NCBI GenBank assembly: GCA_964504305.1 | Contig: CAZDEB010000001.1 | Coordinates: 496,001-560,000, forward strand | DNA from: UBA11606 sp964504305 | GTDB lineage: Bacteria; Actinomycetota; Acidimicrobiia; Acidimicrobiales; Aldehydirespiratoraceae | Direction: 5' to 3' | DNA length: 64,000 nucleotides | Part shown: positions 16,382 to 25,098 of the stretch, one piece after another | Layout of the letters: the number at the start of each line of letters is the position of its first letter | Numbering within the stretch: position 1 is the first letter of the stretch | Translations under genes and position numbers: made by a program | Notes under the pieces: model-generated | What the model saw: the letters and a program-made list of their open reading frames with translations, nothing else | Database searches by the model: none | What the model was told of the DNA's origin: nothing

Positions 16382-17863
16382 GTGCCAAGTCTCGTCGAGC
16401 TAGCCGAACACCGCACCGAGCTCGAACCGAGCGCCATCCAGCACCTGCAACGCCTGGTTGGCTCGTGGGCGCTGCCTTGCGACCTCTCGTTCTCTGACCT
16501 GCTGCTCTACGCGCCGACCAACGGTCAGGCCGACGAGTTCGTGGTTCTCGGACACGTGCGCTCGAGTTCGGGCGTTAGCGCCAATTCAGGTGATCCGGTG
16601 GGCAAGCACGTTCGTCGCGTCGACTCTCCGTTGTTGGCCCGGTGCTTGCTCGACGGTGTGCGCGTCGAGATGCCGGTCACCAAGCAAACCGGCTTGTCAA
16701 CGCCTGAGCATCTGCTCGTCGAACATGTACCGATCCGTTTGGGTGGCGAGGTCGTAGCGGTTCTGACCCGCGAGCGTGAGGCGACCCCTGGACGGGTTCG
16801 AAGCGGACTGCAAGCCGAGTACGGCGCGCTGTGGTCCCGCTTCGCAACGATGATCGAGCAGGGATCGTTCCCCTTCGACGTCGACATGCGAGGGGAGTTC
16901 AGAGAGCCTCGGGTCGGCGACGGGGTCTTGGTGTTTGACCGCGAACGCCGAGTGGTGTTTTCTTCGCCGAACGCGGTGTCGGCGTTGCATCGCCTGGGGG
17001 TTGCAGCCGATATCGACGATCGTCGCCTTGACGATGTAGGCGCCGACGATTCGGTCCTAAGCCGGGCGTTATCATCGCGCCGAAGCGCGGTCACCGAACT
17101 TCATCACGGAGAAGACATCAGCGTCGTTATGCGCTGTTACCCGTTGCTCGACGCAGGTCGTGCCACCGGTGCTGTCGCGGTGCTTCGTGACGTGAGCGAG
17201 CTTCGAAGCCGCGAACGCCTGCTGCTGTCCAAGGACACAACCATTCGCGAGATTCACCATCGGGTGAAGAACAACCTTCAGACGGTTCAGTCGTTGTTGC
17301 GTCTCCAGGCTCGACGTCTTGTTTCCGACGAAGCCAAAGGAGCGGTCGAGCAATCAGCGCGGCGGATTGGGTCGATCGCCATAGTTCACGAGACATTGGC
17401 ATCGGACACCACCGACGCGGTCGACTTTGACGACGTTGCGCAGCGCATTGCTCGGATGGTCGAAGTCGGTTTCGACGATCCGCAGCGCCGTACGCGGATC
17501 AAGATTTCGGGCTCCGCTGGTGTCTTGTCCGGCGATGTTGCGATGCCGCTGGCCGTCGCGTTGGCCGAGCTGGTGCAAAACGCGATCGACCATTCGGCTG
17601 ATCACCAAGATCTAAATGGCGATGGCACCGAGGTAGAAATCGACTTCGAGTCGAACCGTCGAGAGGTTCGGGTCCGTGTTTGTAACCATGGCCGCGGGTT
17701 GCCCGAGGGGTTTTCTCTTGACCGGGACGCCGGGTTGGGTCTCACAATCGTCCGCACCTTCGTGGTGTCAGACTTGGGCGGCACGATTACGTTCCGAAGC
17801 AGTCGGGCCGCGCCGCCAGCCACGACCGTCGTCGAGATTCGGGTGCCGGTCGGCGACGGTTGA
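16382..17863 (+). CDS. PdtaS-like sensor histidine kinase (HisKA_2 type)
   Basis: This 493-aa soluble sensor kinase has an N-terminal GAF-like domain (about 1-150), a PAS-like domain (about 175-285, with GDGVLVFDRERRVVFSSPNA) and a HisKA_2 box with phospho-acceptor His in REIHHRVKNNLQTVQSLLRL (about residue 291). The HATPase domain (LAELVQNAIDHS as N box, DAGLGLTIVRTF as G2) ends the protein. This architecture is that of PdtaS, which in mycobacteria signals to the ANTAR regulator PdtaR. No PdtaR partner lies in the window. It is convergent with whiB. Confidence 0.9.
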   Translation: MPSLVELAEHRTELEPSAIQHLQRLVGSWALPCDLSFSDLLLYAPTNGQADEFVVLGHVRSSSGVSANSGDPVGKHVRRVDSPLLARCLLDGVRVEMPVTKQTGLSTPEHLLVEHVPIRLGGEVVAVLTREREATPGRVRSGLQAEYGALWSRFATMIEQGSFPFDVDMRGEFREPRVGDGVLVFDRERRVVFSSPNAVSALHRLGVAADIDDRRLDDVGADDSVLSRALSSRRSAVTELHHGEDISVVMRCYPLLDAGRATGAVAVLRDVSELRSRERLLLSKDTTIREIHHRVKNNLQTVQSLLRLQARRLVSDEAKGAVEQSARRIGSIAIVHETLASDTTDAVDFDDVAQRIARMVEVGFDDPQRRTRIKISGSAGVLSGDVAMPLAVALAELVQNAIDHSADHQDLNGDGTEVEIDFESNRREVRVRVCNHGRGLPEGFSLDRDAGLGLTIVRTFVVSDLGGTITFRSSRAAPPATTVVEIRVPVGDG

Positions 17864-17875
17864 CGCGGGGCTGAG

Positions 17876-18163
17876 TCAGTCCTGGAGTTGAAGACGCTGA
17901 AGACGGCGGCGGCGACGGATAACGCGCCGTTCTTCTTCCGACGTTGCGCCCCACACGCCGGTGTCTTGGTTGGTGGACAGCGCGAATTCCAGACAGGCCT
18001 CTCGACATGGGCACTGCAGGCATACCTGCTTGGCGTCGGCGATTTGTTCGACTGCTAGGCCGGTGGTGCCTACGGGGAAGAAAAGCCCCGGGTCGGTGTC
18101 GCGACAACGCGCGTCTTTGCGCCAGTCGATGGTGGTCGTGAATGCCTCGGCCGTAAGAGCCAC
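17876..18163 (-). CDS. WhiB-family Fe-S transcriptional regulator
   Basis: This 95-aa WhiB protein binds a redox-sensitive 4Fe-4S cluster. Ligand cysteines are in KDARCRD, KQVCLQC and REAC, the standard C...CxxC(x5)C spacing, with one extra Cys inside (CPC). The GVWGA turn and the basic tail (RRVIRRRRRLQR) follow. The GTG at 18163 is chosen: it has an upstream GGGGGAA ribosome site, and a promoter at 18221-18249 lies inside the longer in-frame extension (to 18367), which also overlaps the divergent gene. The WhiB class cannot be decided. Confidence 0.88.
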   Translation of the reverse strand: MALTAEAFTTTIDWRKDARCRDTDPGLFFPVGTTGLAVEQIADAKQVCLQCPCREACLEFALSTNQDTGVWGATSEEERRVIRRRRRLQRLQLQD

Positions 18164-18220
18164 GTGGACGTTCCCCCAGGAGTTGTTGGCGATACGGGCT
18201 CTGTCCCGTCCGCTCCGGCG

Positions 18221-18249
18221 ATAATAGGAACCGGTTCTACTTTGCGCAA
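18221..18249 (-). promoter_or_regulatory. Sigma-70-type promoter of whiB
   Basis: On the minus strand TTGCGC and TATTAT are separated by 17 nt. The predicted transcript start near 18214 leaves about a 50-nt leader before the whiB GTG. Confidence 0.55.
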
Positions 18250-18347
18250 GGGCTTCTCGTAACTGGTTCTCATTTTGCACTGTGCCAACACCAAGCGGCG
18301 CGAGCACGCGAGTATTGGCCAATGCTCGGCCAGTCGATCTGTGACTT

Positions 18348-19052
18348 ATGAATCGTCCCAATGTCATTGCTCATCGAGGCGCTAATCGCGCCGCGGTAGA
18401 GAACACCCTTCCCGCTTTTCGCTTAGCACGCGAGATGGGCGCCGACTGGGTCGAACTCGATGCGCGTCGCACCGCTGATGGCATGGTGGTCGTCCATCAC
18501 GACGCTCACCTTCGCGATGGCCGGGTGATTGCCGACGTGGCCTGCGCAGAACTTCCCGACGACGTGCCGAGTCTGGCCGAAGCGCTCGAGGAGTGCGATG
18601 GCATGGGCGTAAATATCGAGATCAAGAACTTGCCCAGCGACCCGGATTTCGACGAGGGACACTTGGTATCGGACGCGGTGGCTGGATTGGTACAGGCCTA
18701 TCTCGGTCCCGAACGGGCCATTGTTTCGTCGTTCAACATCGGCGCCCTTGATCGCCTGCACAGTGTCGACCCCACCATCGACTTGGCTTTTCTTTTCGAT
18801 CTGGGTGATCCGGCGTCATCGATCGCCCGGGCGTGCGCTCATCACATGCGCGCCATTCACCCCTACGACCCGATGGTCACCGAGTCGATGGTCCGCCACG
18901 CCAAAGACGAAGGGCTTGACGTCAACGTCTGGACAGTGAACGACCCAGACCGTATGGAAGAACTAATCGGTTTTGGCGTCGACGGACTGTGCACCGATGC
19001 CCCCGACATTGCGCGCCAAGTCATCGACCGCGTTATGGCACAACCAGGCTGA
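18348..19052 (+). CDS. Glycerophosphodiester phosphodiesterase
   Basis: This 234-aa GDPD TIM-barrel enzyme hydrolyses glycerophosphodiesters to glycerol-3-phosphate and an alcohol. The catalytic and metal motifs are at the N-terminus: AHRGANRAAVENT, VELDARRTADG and VVHHDAHL. The late barrel strands appear as NVWTVNDPDRMEEL and GVDGLCTDAP. No signal peptide is seen, so it acts in the cytoplasm. It overlaps the convergent lipid kinase gene by 20 bp. Confidence 0.93.
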   Translation: MNRPNVIAHRGANRAAVENTLPAFRLAREMGADWVELDARRTADGMVVVHHDAHLRDGRVIADVACAELPDDVPSLAEALEECDGMGVNIEIKNLPSDPDFDEGHLVSDAVAGLVQAYLGPERAIVSSFNIGALDRLHSVDPTIDLAFLFDLGDPASSIARACAHHMRAIHPYDPMVTESMVRHAKDEGLDVNVWTVNDPDRMEELIGFGVDGLCTDAPDIARQVIDRVMAQPG

Positions 19053-20016
19053 GGTGCTCAGGAGTCCAACTGAAACGAAGTCGCTTGCTCGCCCCGAGGT
19101 GATCACCGTCGACTTGATACGGCACAGGTGGATCAGCTTCGATGACCACCGAGCGCACGTCGGTGCGAATGTCGACGTTGCGACGACTCGAGACGTCGCG
19201 CCCGCCTAACGCGGCCAACGCAACGGGCCCGATGGTTTGCAGGTTGAGGCGGGTGAGCGTCACGGTGGCTAGCGGGTCGTGCAATGTGAGCTCGGGCACG
19301 ATGTCGAACGGTCGGTTGCCGAGGAAGGTGTAGGGGTTGGCGTTCATCACGATGGTGAAGAATCCGGTCGATTCGACGTTGCCGTCCGCGGCGATCAACC
19401 GCAGCGGCGGCTTTGACCGGTCGGTGCGTCGTAGCCAAGTCTCGACCGCGGCATACAAGAACAGGGGGTGTCCGGCCCACCGTTTCCATGGCCCTCGACG
19501 CTCGACTTGCTCTACAACCGCGGCATCGAAGCCAACGCCGCAGTGAAACAAGAAGTACCGCCCCTCGACCGAACCGAGCCCTATCCGCTGTATCGAGCCT
19601 CGATCGAGCGCTTCGAGCAAAACGCCAACCGCGTCGACAGAGTCGTCAGGCAGGCCGAGAATGCGGGCGAAAACGTTCGTGGACCCGCCGGGGAGCGTGG
19701 CCAGCGCGGTGTCTGAACCGGCCAAGCCGTTGGCCGCCTCGTTGAGGGTGCCATCGCCACCGAGCACCACCACCAGGTCGTAGCGGTCACGAACGGCTGA
19801 TTGAGCCAAGCGAGTGGCGTGACCACGTCTTGATGTCTCGGCCATGGTGACGTCGTGGTCGCCCGAAAGCGCCTTGTGAATTACCACGCGGCGTCTCGCC
19901 GTTACCGATGAAGCCACTGAGTTCACGATGAACAAGATCCGCAAGGTCAAAACGGTACCAGCGAGACGAGCGGTCGAAAGATCGAACAAAATGTATGTGT
20001 TTGGGAATTGAGGCAA
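19033..20016 (-). CDS. Diacylglycerol kinase-family lipid kinase
   Basis: This is a DAGK-catalytic domain protein of up to 327 aa that phosphorylates a lipid such as diacylglycerol. The nucleotide-binding motifs are VVVLGGDGTLNEAANGL and TLPGGSTNVFAR; the C-terminal part is the beta-sandwich domain. The reported ATG at 20016 places about 22 unlikely residues before the first beta strand (LRILFIVNS) and lies 30 bp from the divergent etfB start. A TTG near 19950 may be the true start. It ends overlapping the GDPD gene. Confidence 0.85.
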   Translation of the reverse strand: MPQFPNTYILFDLSTARLAGTVLTLRILFIVNSVASSVTARRRVVIHKALSGDHDVTMAETSRRGHATRLAQSAVRDRYDLVVVLGGDGTLNEAANGLAGSDTALATLPGGSTNVFARILGLPDDSVDAVGVLLEALDRGSIQRIGLGSVEGRYFLFHCGVGFDAAVVEQVERRGPWKRWAGHPLFLYAAVETWLRRTDRSKPPLRLIAADGNVESTGFFTIVMNANPYTFLGNRPFDIVPELTLHDPLATVTLTRLNLQTIGPVALAALGGRDVSSRRNVDIRTDVRSVVIEADPPVPYQVDGDHLGASKRLRFSWTPEHLSLVVP

Positions 20017-20046
20017 CGGCCAGAGTCTCTGGCAGACTTCGCAGCT

Positions 20047-20826
20047 ATGAAGGTTGTTGTTTGCGTAAAACAGATCCCGGATCCCGCCGATCCCGGCCAG
20101 CTTGACCCCGAGACCAAAACCCTCAAGAGGGACTCAAAGCTGATCTTGGACGAGTCGGATTCGTACGGTGTCGAAATGGCTCTCCAACTCGTTGATGCGG
20201 CTGGCGACGGCGAGGTTCACCTCGTCTCCATGGTCCCCAATAACGAGGTGAGCGGCATTCGCACTGCGCTGGCCATGGGCGCCGCGAGCGCCACCATTGT
20301 TAGCGACGAGGCGCTACAGGGCTCCGATGCTCTCGGCACCGCCAAGGTGCTCGCTGCCGCTATTTCTCGCCAAGAACCCGACCTCATTCTTGCCGCGACC
20401 GAGTCGAGCGACGGCTACACCGGAACTGTGCCCGAAATGGTCGCCGAGCTGATGGGTTTGCCTTCAGTCACCTTCGCCAAGTCGATCTCGATCGACGGTT
20501 CATCGGCCAATGTTCGTCGACAGACCGAAGCCGGTTACGACCAGGTCGAGTGCCCGCTGCCGGCCCTCGTGTCGGTCACCGCCGGCGTGGTCGAGCCGCG
20601 CTATCCCTCGTTCAAGGGCATCATGGCTGCAAAGAACAAGCCGGTCGCCGAGCTGAGCATCGGCGATCTCGGTGTTGATGGCGATCAGGTCGGCTGGGCC
20701 GGCGCTGGTCAAGAAATCGTCGATATCGCTCAGGCTCCGGCCCGCGAAGCTGGCGAAGTTATAGAGGACGAGGGCGATGCTCACGAACGCATCGTTGCTT
20801 TCCTAGACGATCTCAAGGTTCTGTGA
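20047..20826 (+). CDS. etfB: Electron transfer flavoprotein beta subunit
   Basis: This 259-aa EtfB begins MKVVVCVKQIPDP, the usual family N-terminus, and carries the AMP/nucleotide-binding region (about 100-140, with ATESSDGYTGTVPEMVAELMG). With EtfA it moves electrons from acyl-CoA and other dehydrogenases to ETF:quinone oxidoreductase. The ATG at 20047 is preferred over one 13 codons upstream. A CAGACT hexamer 8 nt before it may be a leaderless -10. Confidence 0.95.
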   Translation: MKVVVCVKQIPDPADPGQLDPETKTLKRDSKLILDESDSYGVEMALQLVDAAGDGEVHLVSMVPNNEVSGIRTALAMGAASATIVSDEALQGSDALGTAKVLAAAISRQEPDLILAATESSDGYTGTVPEMVAELMGLPSVTFAKSISIDGSSANVRRQTEAGYDQVECPLPALVSVTAGVVEPRYPSFKGIMAAKNKPVAELSIGDLGVDGDQVGWAGAGQEIVDIAQAPAREAGEVIEDEGDAHERIVAFLDDLKVL

Positions 20827-20836
20827 GGAGGCACTG

Positions 20837-21799
20837 ATGGGACTCGACAAGATTTGGGTGTTTGGTGAAACCAACGGCGATGCCGTTGCGACGATCACTC
20901 TCGAAATGCTGGCCAAGGCTCGCGAGCTCGCCGACACCGTCGAGGTGTTCATGGCTGGCGACGGCGACGACCACTCCGAAGAACTCGGCGAGCATGGCGC
21001 CGACACCGTTTACGCCACTGGCGACCTTGACGGCGTTATGCAAGGGGTTGCAGTAGCTTCGGCTCTGGCCGCCATTGCCGACTCCGACGGCCCAGATGCC
21101 TACCTCCTCGGTACGACCCAAGACGGGCGAGATGTTGCCGGCCGCCTCGCGGTCAAACTCGACACGCCGGTCATTACCAACGTCGTTGACCTCGAACTCG
21201 ACGGCGATCACCTTGTTGGCTCCGAGCCGGTATTTGGTGGCACTACCGATGTGAAGACCAAGAACACGTCGGGTAAGCCGGGGATTTTCCTTGTGCGCCC
21301 CAAGTCGTTTGTGGCCGAGGGCATCGGCGGAGCCGAAGCCGATGTCGAGGATCTCGACGTCCCCGACCTTGGCGCTACGGGCACAGCCCGCATTACCGAT
21401 ACGTTCGCCGAAGAATCCGACGGCCCCAAGCTCGACGAAGCCAATATTGTTGTGTCTGGCGGCCGCGGGCTCGGCGAAGCCGACGCTTACTCGATGATTG
21501 CCGAGTTGGCCAAGCTCGTCGGTGGAGCACCTGGCGCAAGCCGCGCCATTGTCGACGCCGGCTGGGTTCCTTACAGCTACCAGGTTGGTCAAACCGGCAA
21601 GGTCGTCAAACCCGACGTCTACATTGCCTGTGGCATTTCCGGTGCGACCCAGCACTTGGTGGGCATGAAGGGTTCCAAGAACATCATCGCAATCAACAAA
21701 GATTCCGAGGCGCCGATTTTCTCGATAGCCGATCTTGGCATCGTTGGCGATGTGCACAAGGTGCTACCAAAGCTGATCGAGGCGCTGGGCAACCGCTGA
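20837..21799 (+). CDS. etfA: Electron transfer flavoprotein alpha subunit
   Basis: The 320-aa EtfA has the N-terminal alpha/beta domain and the conserved C-terminal FAD-binding segment (VSGGRGLGEADAY, GASRAIVDAGWVP, QVGQTGKVVKPD, ACGISGATQH). A strong GAGGAGG ribosome site precedes the ATG by 6 nt. It is co-transcribed with etfB (10-bp gap). Confidence 0.96.
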   Translation: MGLDKIWVFGETNGDAVATITLEMLAKARELADTVEVFMAGDGDDHSEELGEHGADTVYATGDLDGVMQGVAVASALAAIADSDGPDAYLLGTTQDGRDVAGRLAVKLDTPVITNVVDLELDGDHLVGSEPVFGGTTDVKTKNTSGKPGIFLVRPKSFVAEGIGGAEADVEDLDVPDLGATGTARITDTFAEESDGPKLDEANIVVSGGRGLGEADAYSMIAELAKLVGGAPGASRAIVDAGWVPYSYQVGQTGKVVKPDVYIACGISGATQHLVGMKGSKNIIAINKDSEAPIFSIADLGIVGDVHKVLPKLIEALGNR

Positions 21800-21871
21800 G
21801 CCTCGACCGGCCCTGCGCCGGTACCGCCAAAAGAGAAGCCGCCGCAAACCCACGACCGGCAAAACCGAAAC

Positions 21872-21907
21872 ATCGCTTCTTCCGTGCCCAGCGGCCGGAG
21901 AAGCGAT
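21872..21907 (+). terminator. Hairpin downstream of etfBA
   Basis: A 9-bp perfect inverted repeat (ATCGCTTCT / AGAAGCGAT) with further imperfect pairing inside lies 73 bp after the etfA stop. A T-run (CATTTTTTCG) occurs about 25 nt further on, so it is not a textbook intrinsic terminator. A smaller CCGGC/GCCGG hairpin lies at 21807-21821. The 247-bp gap 21800-22046 holds nothing else I recognise. Confidence 0.5.
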
Positions 21908-22046
21908 GCTATAAGGACTACCGTACCACAGTCATTTTTTCGATGTCGGGTTTTGCGCGGGATTTCTCTTATTGATTGGCGAATTCTCGAAAGAGTGTCG
22001 ATCTTTTCGCCCCAACGCCGGGTTTTGATCAGCTCGTGGCGCTAGA

Positions 22047-22790
22047 TCAGACCAGCGGCCAAGGCCAGCGTCGACCGCCGGTGTCGTCGTGGGGAAATTG
22101 GCGCGCCGTGCCCAGCGCAACGGCCCGCGTCCGCACCGCGTCGCGTTCGAAGGGGCTAAGCAGCGACTGAAGAGCGACGGGCTCGTCAGCCAAGAATCTC
22201 CAAATGTCGTCGCAGAGTTGAGCGGGAATTGTTTCGCCGGCGAAGTCCCAGATGACCGTGCGGAGCTTGAACTCGTGATGGAACGCGATGCCATGGTCGA
22301 TGGCCCAAATGCGGCTATCGGAGCCGAGCAGACAATGCCCCGACTTGCGGTCGGTGTTGTTGATGATGATGTCGAGCGCACAGATCTGCCGGAAAGCCGG
22401 GTCGTGGACGTCTGAGTCCTGGTGCAGCGAAAAGTAGTGCTGCTCGAAGTCGCTCGGCATGAACAGCTGAAACGACCCGACGCCGTGGGGCAAGTCTTTT
22501 CGAACAATGGTCGGTGGGACGATCTCCCACCCGAGGGCTTCGCTGACAACGAATGCGGCGACCTCTCGTTGATACAGACCGTCGGGAAAGTCCCACAGTG
22601 GTTGTTCGCCGGCCAGGGGTTTGTAGATCGCCTGAGCCTGGTGCTCGTCGAGTTCGATATCGACCAAGAACGTGGCGTTGCTCGAGTAAGGCATTCGACC
22701 GACCAGATCGGCACGGCCGTTTTCGAGCAACTCGAGCGCGTCGGGCGTCGAGATGGGATCCCGGGCGAGAAACGGCGATTCGCTGGTCAC
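22047..22790 (-). CDS. SCO1664 family protein (PI3/4-kinase-like fold)
   Basis: This 247-aa protein of the actinobacterial SCO1664 family resembles the phosphatidylinositol 3/4-kinase-like fold (QAIYKPLAGEQPLWDFP with a Lys as in the ATP loop, and LDIIINNTDRKSGHCLLG like a catalytic loop, then IWAIDHGIAFH). Biochemical function is not established. It is last in a three-gene minus-strand set with DUF3090 and a histidine phosphatase, a gene order conserved across actinobacteria, often near mycothiol genes. Confidence 0.88.
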   Translation of the reverse strand: MTSESPFLARDPISTPDALELLENGRADLVGRMPYSSNATFLVDIELDEHQAQAIYKPLAGEQPLWDFPDGLYQREVAAFVVSEALGWEIVPPTIVRKDLPHGVGSFQLFMPSDFEQHYFSLHQDSDVHDPAFRQICALDIIINNTDRKSGHCLLGSDSRIWAIDHGIAFHHEFKLRTVIWDFAGETIPAQLCDDIWRFLADEPVALQSLLSPFERDAVRTRAVALGTARQFPHDDTGGRRWPWPLV

Positions 22791-22812
22791 GGCTCAGAGC
22801 GCGGGGCCGCAA

Positions 22813-23319
22813 CTAGTTGCTGCACGCGCACCAACCGCCGTCGCGTGGCCGCAACGGCTGCCCGCAAATGCTGCACGGCGGCCGACCAGCCGCCACGATG
22901 TCTCGGGCGCGGCCGATCAGACCGATTACTTGTTCGCGCCGCAACGCAAACCGAGCCTGTGAGGGCTCGTAATCGTCAGCAGGACCCTCGTCCTCGTCGG
23001 CCGCCAGTTCCTCGGCCAACACGATCAGGCGGTCGGCTTCTCCGAAATAGCCGACACCGAGCATTCCCACGGTCCACGCCGATACGACTGGTTCGCGAAG
23101 TCCGAGGTCGATCGGTGGTGGACCGAGTTCGGCTTCGGGAAGGTCTTCGAGCAGGTGGTCGAGTCGTTCGGCGAGCGCGCTGACCTGCTGTTTCTCGAGC
23201 CGTAGGGAAACAAGTTGGCCGTTGTCGCGGGCCTGGAGGTAGAACACCCGCTCGCCTCGGGGCCCGAGCGTGCCGACCGTAAAGAACTCGGGGTCATCGA
23301 ATATGAAAGAGCTAGTCAT
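22813..23319 (-). CDS. DUF3090 family protein
   Basis: This 168-aa DUF3090 protein contains FTVGTLGPRGERVFYLQARD, the family start, and ends with a zinc-ribbon-like CSICGQPLRP...CAC. Function is unknown. The ATG overlaps the stop of the upstream histidine phosphatase gene (ATGA), and the SCO1664 family gene follows after 22 bp, so the three are an operon. Confidence 0.9.
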   Translation of the reverse strand: MTSSFIFDDPEFFTVGTLGPRGERVFYLQARDNGQLVSLRLEKQQVSALAERLDHLLEDLPEAELGPPPIDLGLREPVVSAWTVGMLGVGYFGEADRLIVLAEELAADEDEGPADDYEPSQARFALRREQVIGLIGRARDIVAAGRPPCSICGQPLRPRDGGWCACSN

Positions 23320-23963
23320 GACGGAGCCAATCCCGACAAGTCATCTCCCGTCGAGTTGACGGTGAGCACGATCGGACCTTCTGGAGTGTAGAGAATGGCT
23401 GTTATCGAACAGGTCGATATGACGATGCGTTGGAACAAATCGAGGTGGGTGCCAGCCGCAGCCGCGACGATCGACTTGATGATGTCGGCATGAGAGACCG
23501 CCACGATTGTTTCGCCTGGGTGAGCGGCGACCAAATTGTGGGTGGCGTCGAGAGCCCGGGCCTGCATCTCGGCAAAGGATTCGCCGCGAGGGAAACGAAA
23601 ACCGCTCGGGTAACGCTGCACCGTTTTCCACTCGTCCAGCTTGCGCAGGTTCGCAAGTGGCTTGCCGGTCCAGTCGCCGAAGTCGCACTCGATCAAACCT
23701 TTGGATTGGCGGACCCGGAGCTTTCGAGCTTTGGCAATCGGGGCGGCGGTTTCGCGGGTTCGTTCCATCGGGGAGGCGTAGACCGCGGCGACCGAGCCCA
23801 GCTTCGCAATGCGTTCGGCGGCTTGTTGAGCCTGAGCAATGCCGGACTCCGCGAGGTGAAGATTCGGAGCGCGCCCTGGTAGTGAGGCCCCAGTGGTTGG
23901 TGTTTGTCCGTGGCGGACGAAAAGGACAACAGTGGGCTTGGGAGGACTGGTGCGACGTGCCAT
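23316..23963 (-). CDS. Histidine phosphatase (MSMEG_4193 family)
   Basis: This 215-aa phosphoglycerate-mutase-like phosphatase carries the RHG motif LFVRHGQTPTTG and a second catalytic His in VAVSHADIIKS. It belongs to the MSMEG_4193 group that accompanies DUF3090 and SCO1664 genes. The ATG at 23963 is used; the longer in-frame start at 24026 would run into the divergent glycosylase gene and adds residues before the first strand. The substrate is not known. Confidence 0.9.
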   Translation of the reverse strand: MARRTSPPKPTVVLFVRHGQTPTTGASLPGRAPNLHLAESGIAQAQQAAERIAKLGSVAAVYASPMERTRETAAPIAKARKLRVRQSKGLIECDFGDWTGKPLANLRKLDEWKTVQRYPSGFRFPRGESFAEMQARALDATHNLVAAHPGETIVAVSHADIIKSIVAAAAGTHLDLFQRIVISTCSITAILYTPEGPIVLTVNSTGDDLSGLAPS

Positions 23964-23989
23964 AGCGTGGTCAACGTAGCCTGACCGTC

Positions 23990-24682
23990 GTGGATTCCCG
24001 TGCGCGACCAACAGGAGCTGCCGCATTGCGAGCAGTAGCGCAGGAGGTCAGCGACTGTCGAGCGTGTCCCCGGCTTGTGGATTGGCGCGAACAAGTGGGG
24101 CGAGAGAAGCGAGCGACGTACCGCGACGATCATTACTGGGCGCGAGGGGTGCCGGGTTTTGGCGATCCGGATGCTCATCTTTTGGTGGTCGGACTCGCTC
24201 CCGCGGCTCACGGGGCCAACCGAACCGGCCGAATGTTCACCGGCGATAGGTCAGGCGACTGGCTGTACCGGGGGCTTTATCGCGCCGGTTACGCATCTCA
24301 GCCCGAGTCAACCGGTATTGACGATGGTCTAACTCTCGACGGCGCGTGGATCACATCGCCCGTCAAGTGCGCACCGCCGGCCAACAAGCCAACAACCAGC
24401 GAGCGTGACTTGTGTCGGCCGTTCTTTCGGCGCGAGATCGACGCCTTGGTCAATCTCAAGGTAATTGTCGTGCTCGGCGGGTTTGGCTACCAGGTGGCAT
24501 GCCAGGAGTTGGGCATCCGCCCTCGACCAAAGTTCGGACACGGCGTCGAGGTCTCGTTAGGCAACGATCTGACGTTGCTCTGTAGCTTTCACGTCAGCCA
24601 GCAAAACACCTTCACCGGCCGGCTAACCGAGCCGATGCTCGATTCGGTGTTCGCCAGAGCGAGGCAAATAGGGGCCAAGTAG
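23990..24682 (+). CDS. Family 5 uracil-DNA glycosylase (UdgB type)
   Basis: This 230-aa 4Fe-4S uracil-DNA glycosylase removes uracil and other deaminated bases. Cluster cysteines are visible in SDCRACPRL (two), PVKCAPP and RDLC. The active-site motif is GLAPAAHGANRTGRMFTGD, with Ala in place of the usual catalytic polar residue, as in family 5. The second motif SFHVSQQNTFTG ends the domain. The GTG start leaves the cluster cysteines at the normal distance. It is divergent from the histidine phosphatase gene. Confidence 0.92.
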   Translation: MDSRARPTGAAALRAVAQEVSDCRACPRLVDWREQVGREKRATYRDDHYWARGVPGFGDPDAHLLVVGLAPAAHGANRTGRMFTGDRSGDWLYRGLYRAGYASQPESTGIDDGLTLDGAWITSPVKCAPPANKPTTSERDLCRPFFRREIDALVNLKVIVVLGGFGYQVACQELGIRPRPKFGHGVEVSLGNDLTLLCSFHVSQQNTFTGRLTEPMLDSVFARARQIGAK

Positions 24683-24815
24683 ACCAGTGTCTCGTCCAAC
24701 GAACCGGGCCGGTCGACCCGGTTTTGTTGGCTCAGTGTGGGCCAGACGGACTCAAAACTTCGCGATGGTCCGATCGGCCCTAGGCCCTGCCCAAATTGGC
24801 GACGAAAGTGTCTAC

Positions 24816-25037
24816 ATGGATCGGATCATCGACCTCGACCTCACCGACGAGCACGGCGTGCTGTGCGAAGACTTCGCCGAACGTAATCCTGAGGGCACCC
24901 GCGCCCTCTTGGCGGCGTTGAATTTGCGAGTACCGGGCGCGCCTCGTTGCGATGGTCAAGCTCGGGTCTTTGATCTGGCGATCTTTCGAGCTACGGGAAG
25001 CCACCACCTCGCTACCTTGTTCGGCAAGGCGGCCTGA
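24816..25037 (+). CDS. Small hypothetical protein
   Basis: This is a 73-aa acidic protein (MDRIIDLDLTDEHGVLCEDF...). In-frame starts further upstream (24687 GTG, 24765 ATG) give longer forms, but the codon usage looks coding mainly from 24816 on. No ribosome site or family is recognised. It may be part of the gene before it or a spurious frame; confidence is moderate to low. Confidence 0.4.
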   Translation: MDRIIDLDLTDEHGVLCEDFAERNPEGTRALLAALNLRVPGAPRCDGQARVFDLAIFRATGSHHLATLFGKAA

Positions 25038-25082
25038 TCGAAACCCTGACCGCTAGGTCACCGTTTGCCCTCTGAGGGGCGC

Positions 25083-25088
25083 TAACCT
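25083..25088 (+). promoter_or_regulatory. Possible -10 box, leaderless start of lipoprotein gene
   Basis: TAACCT ends 10 nt before the ATG at 25099 and no Shine-Dalgarno sequence is present. The arrangement fits a leaderless or near-leaderless transcript. Confidence 0.35.
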
Positions 25089-25098
25089 TGCCGCCGTT

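Noticed and set aside
18164..18367. 68-residue N-terminal extension of WhiB from the ATG at 18367
   Set aside because: It overlaps the divergent gene start and contains the likely whiB promoter. A GTG with a ribosome site gives the normal length.
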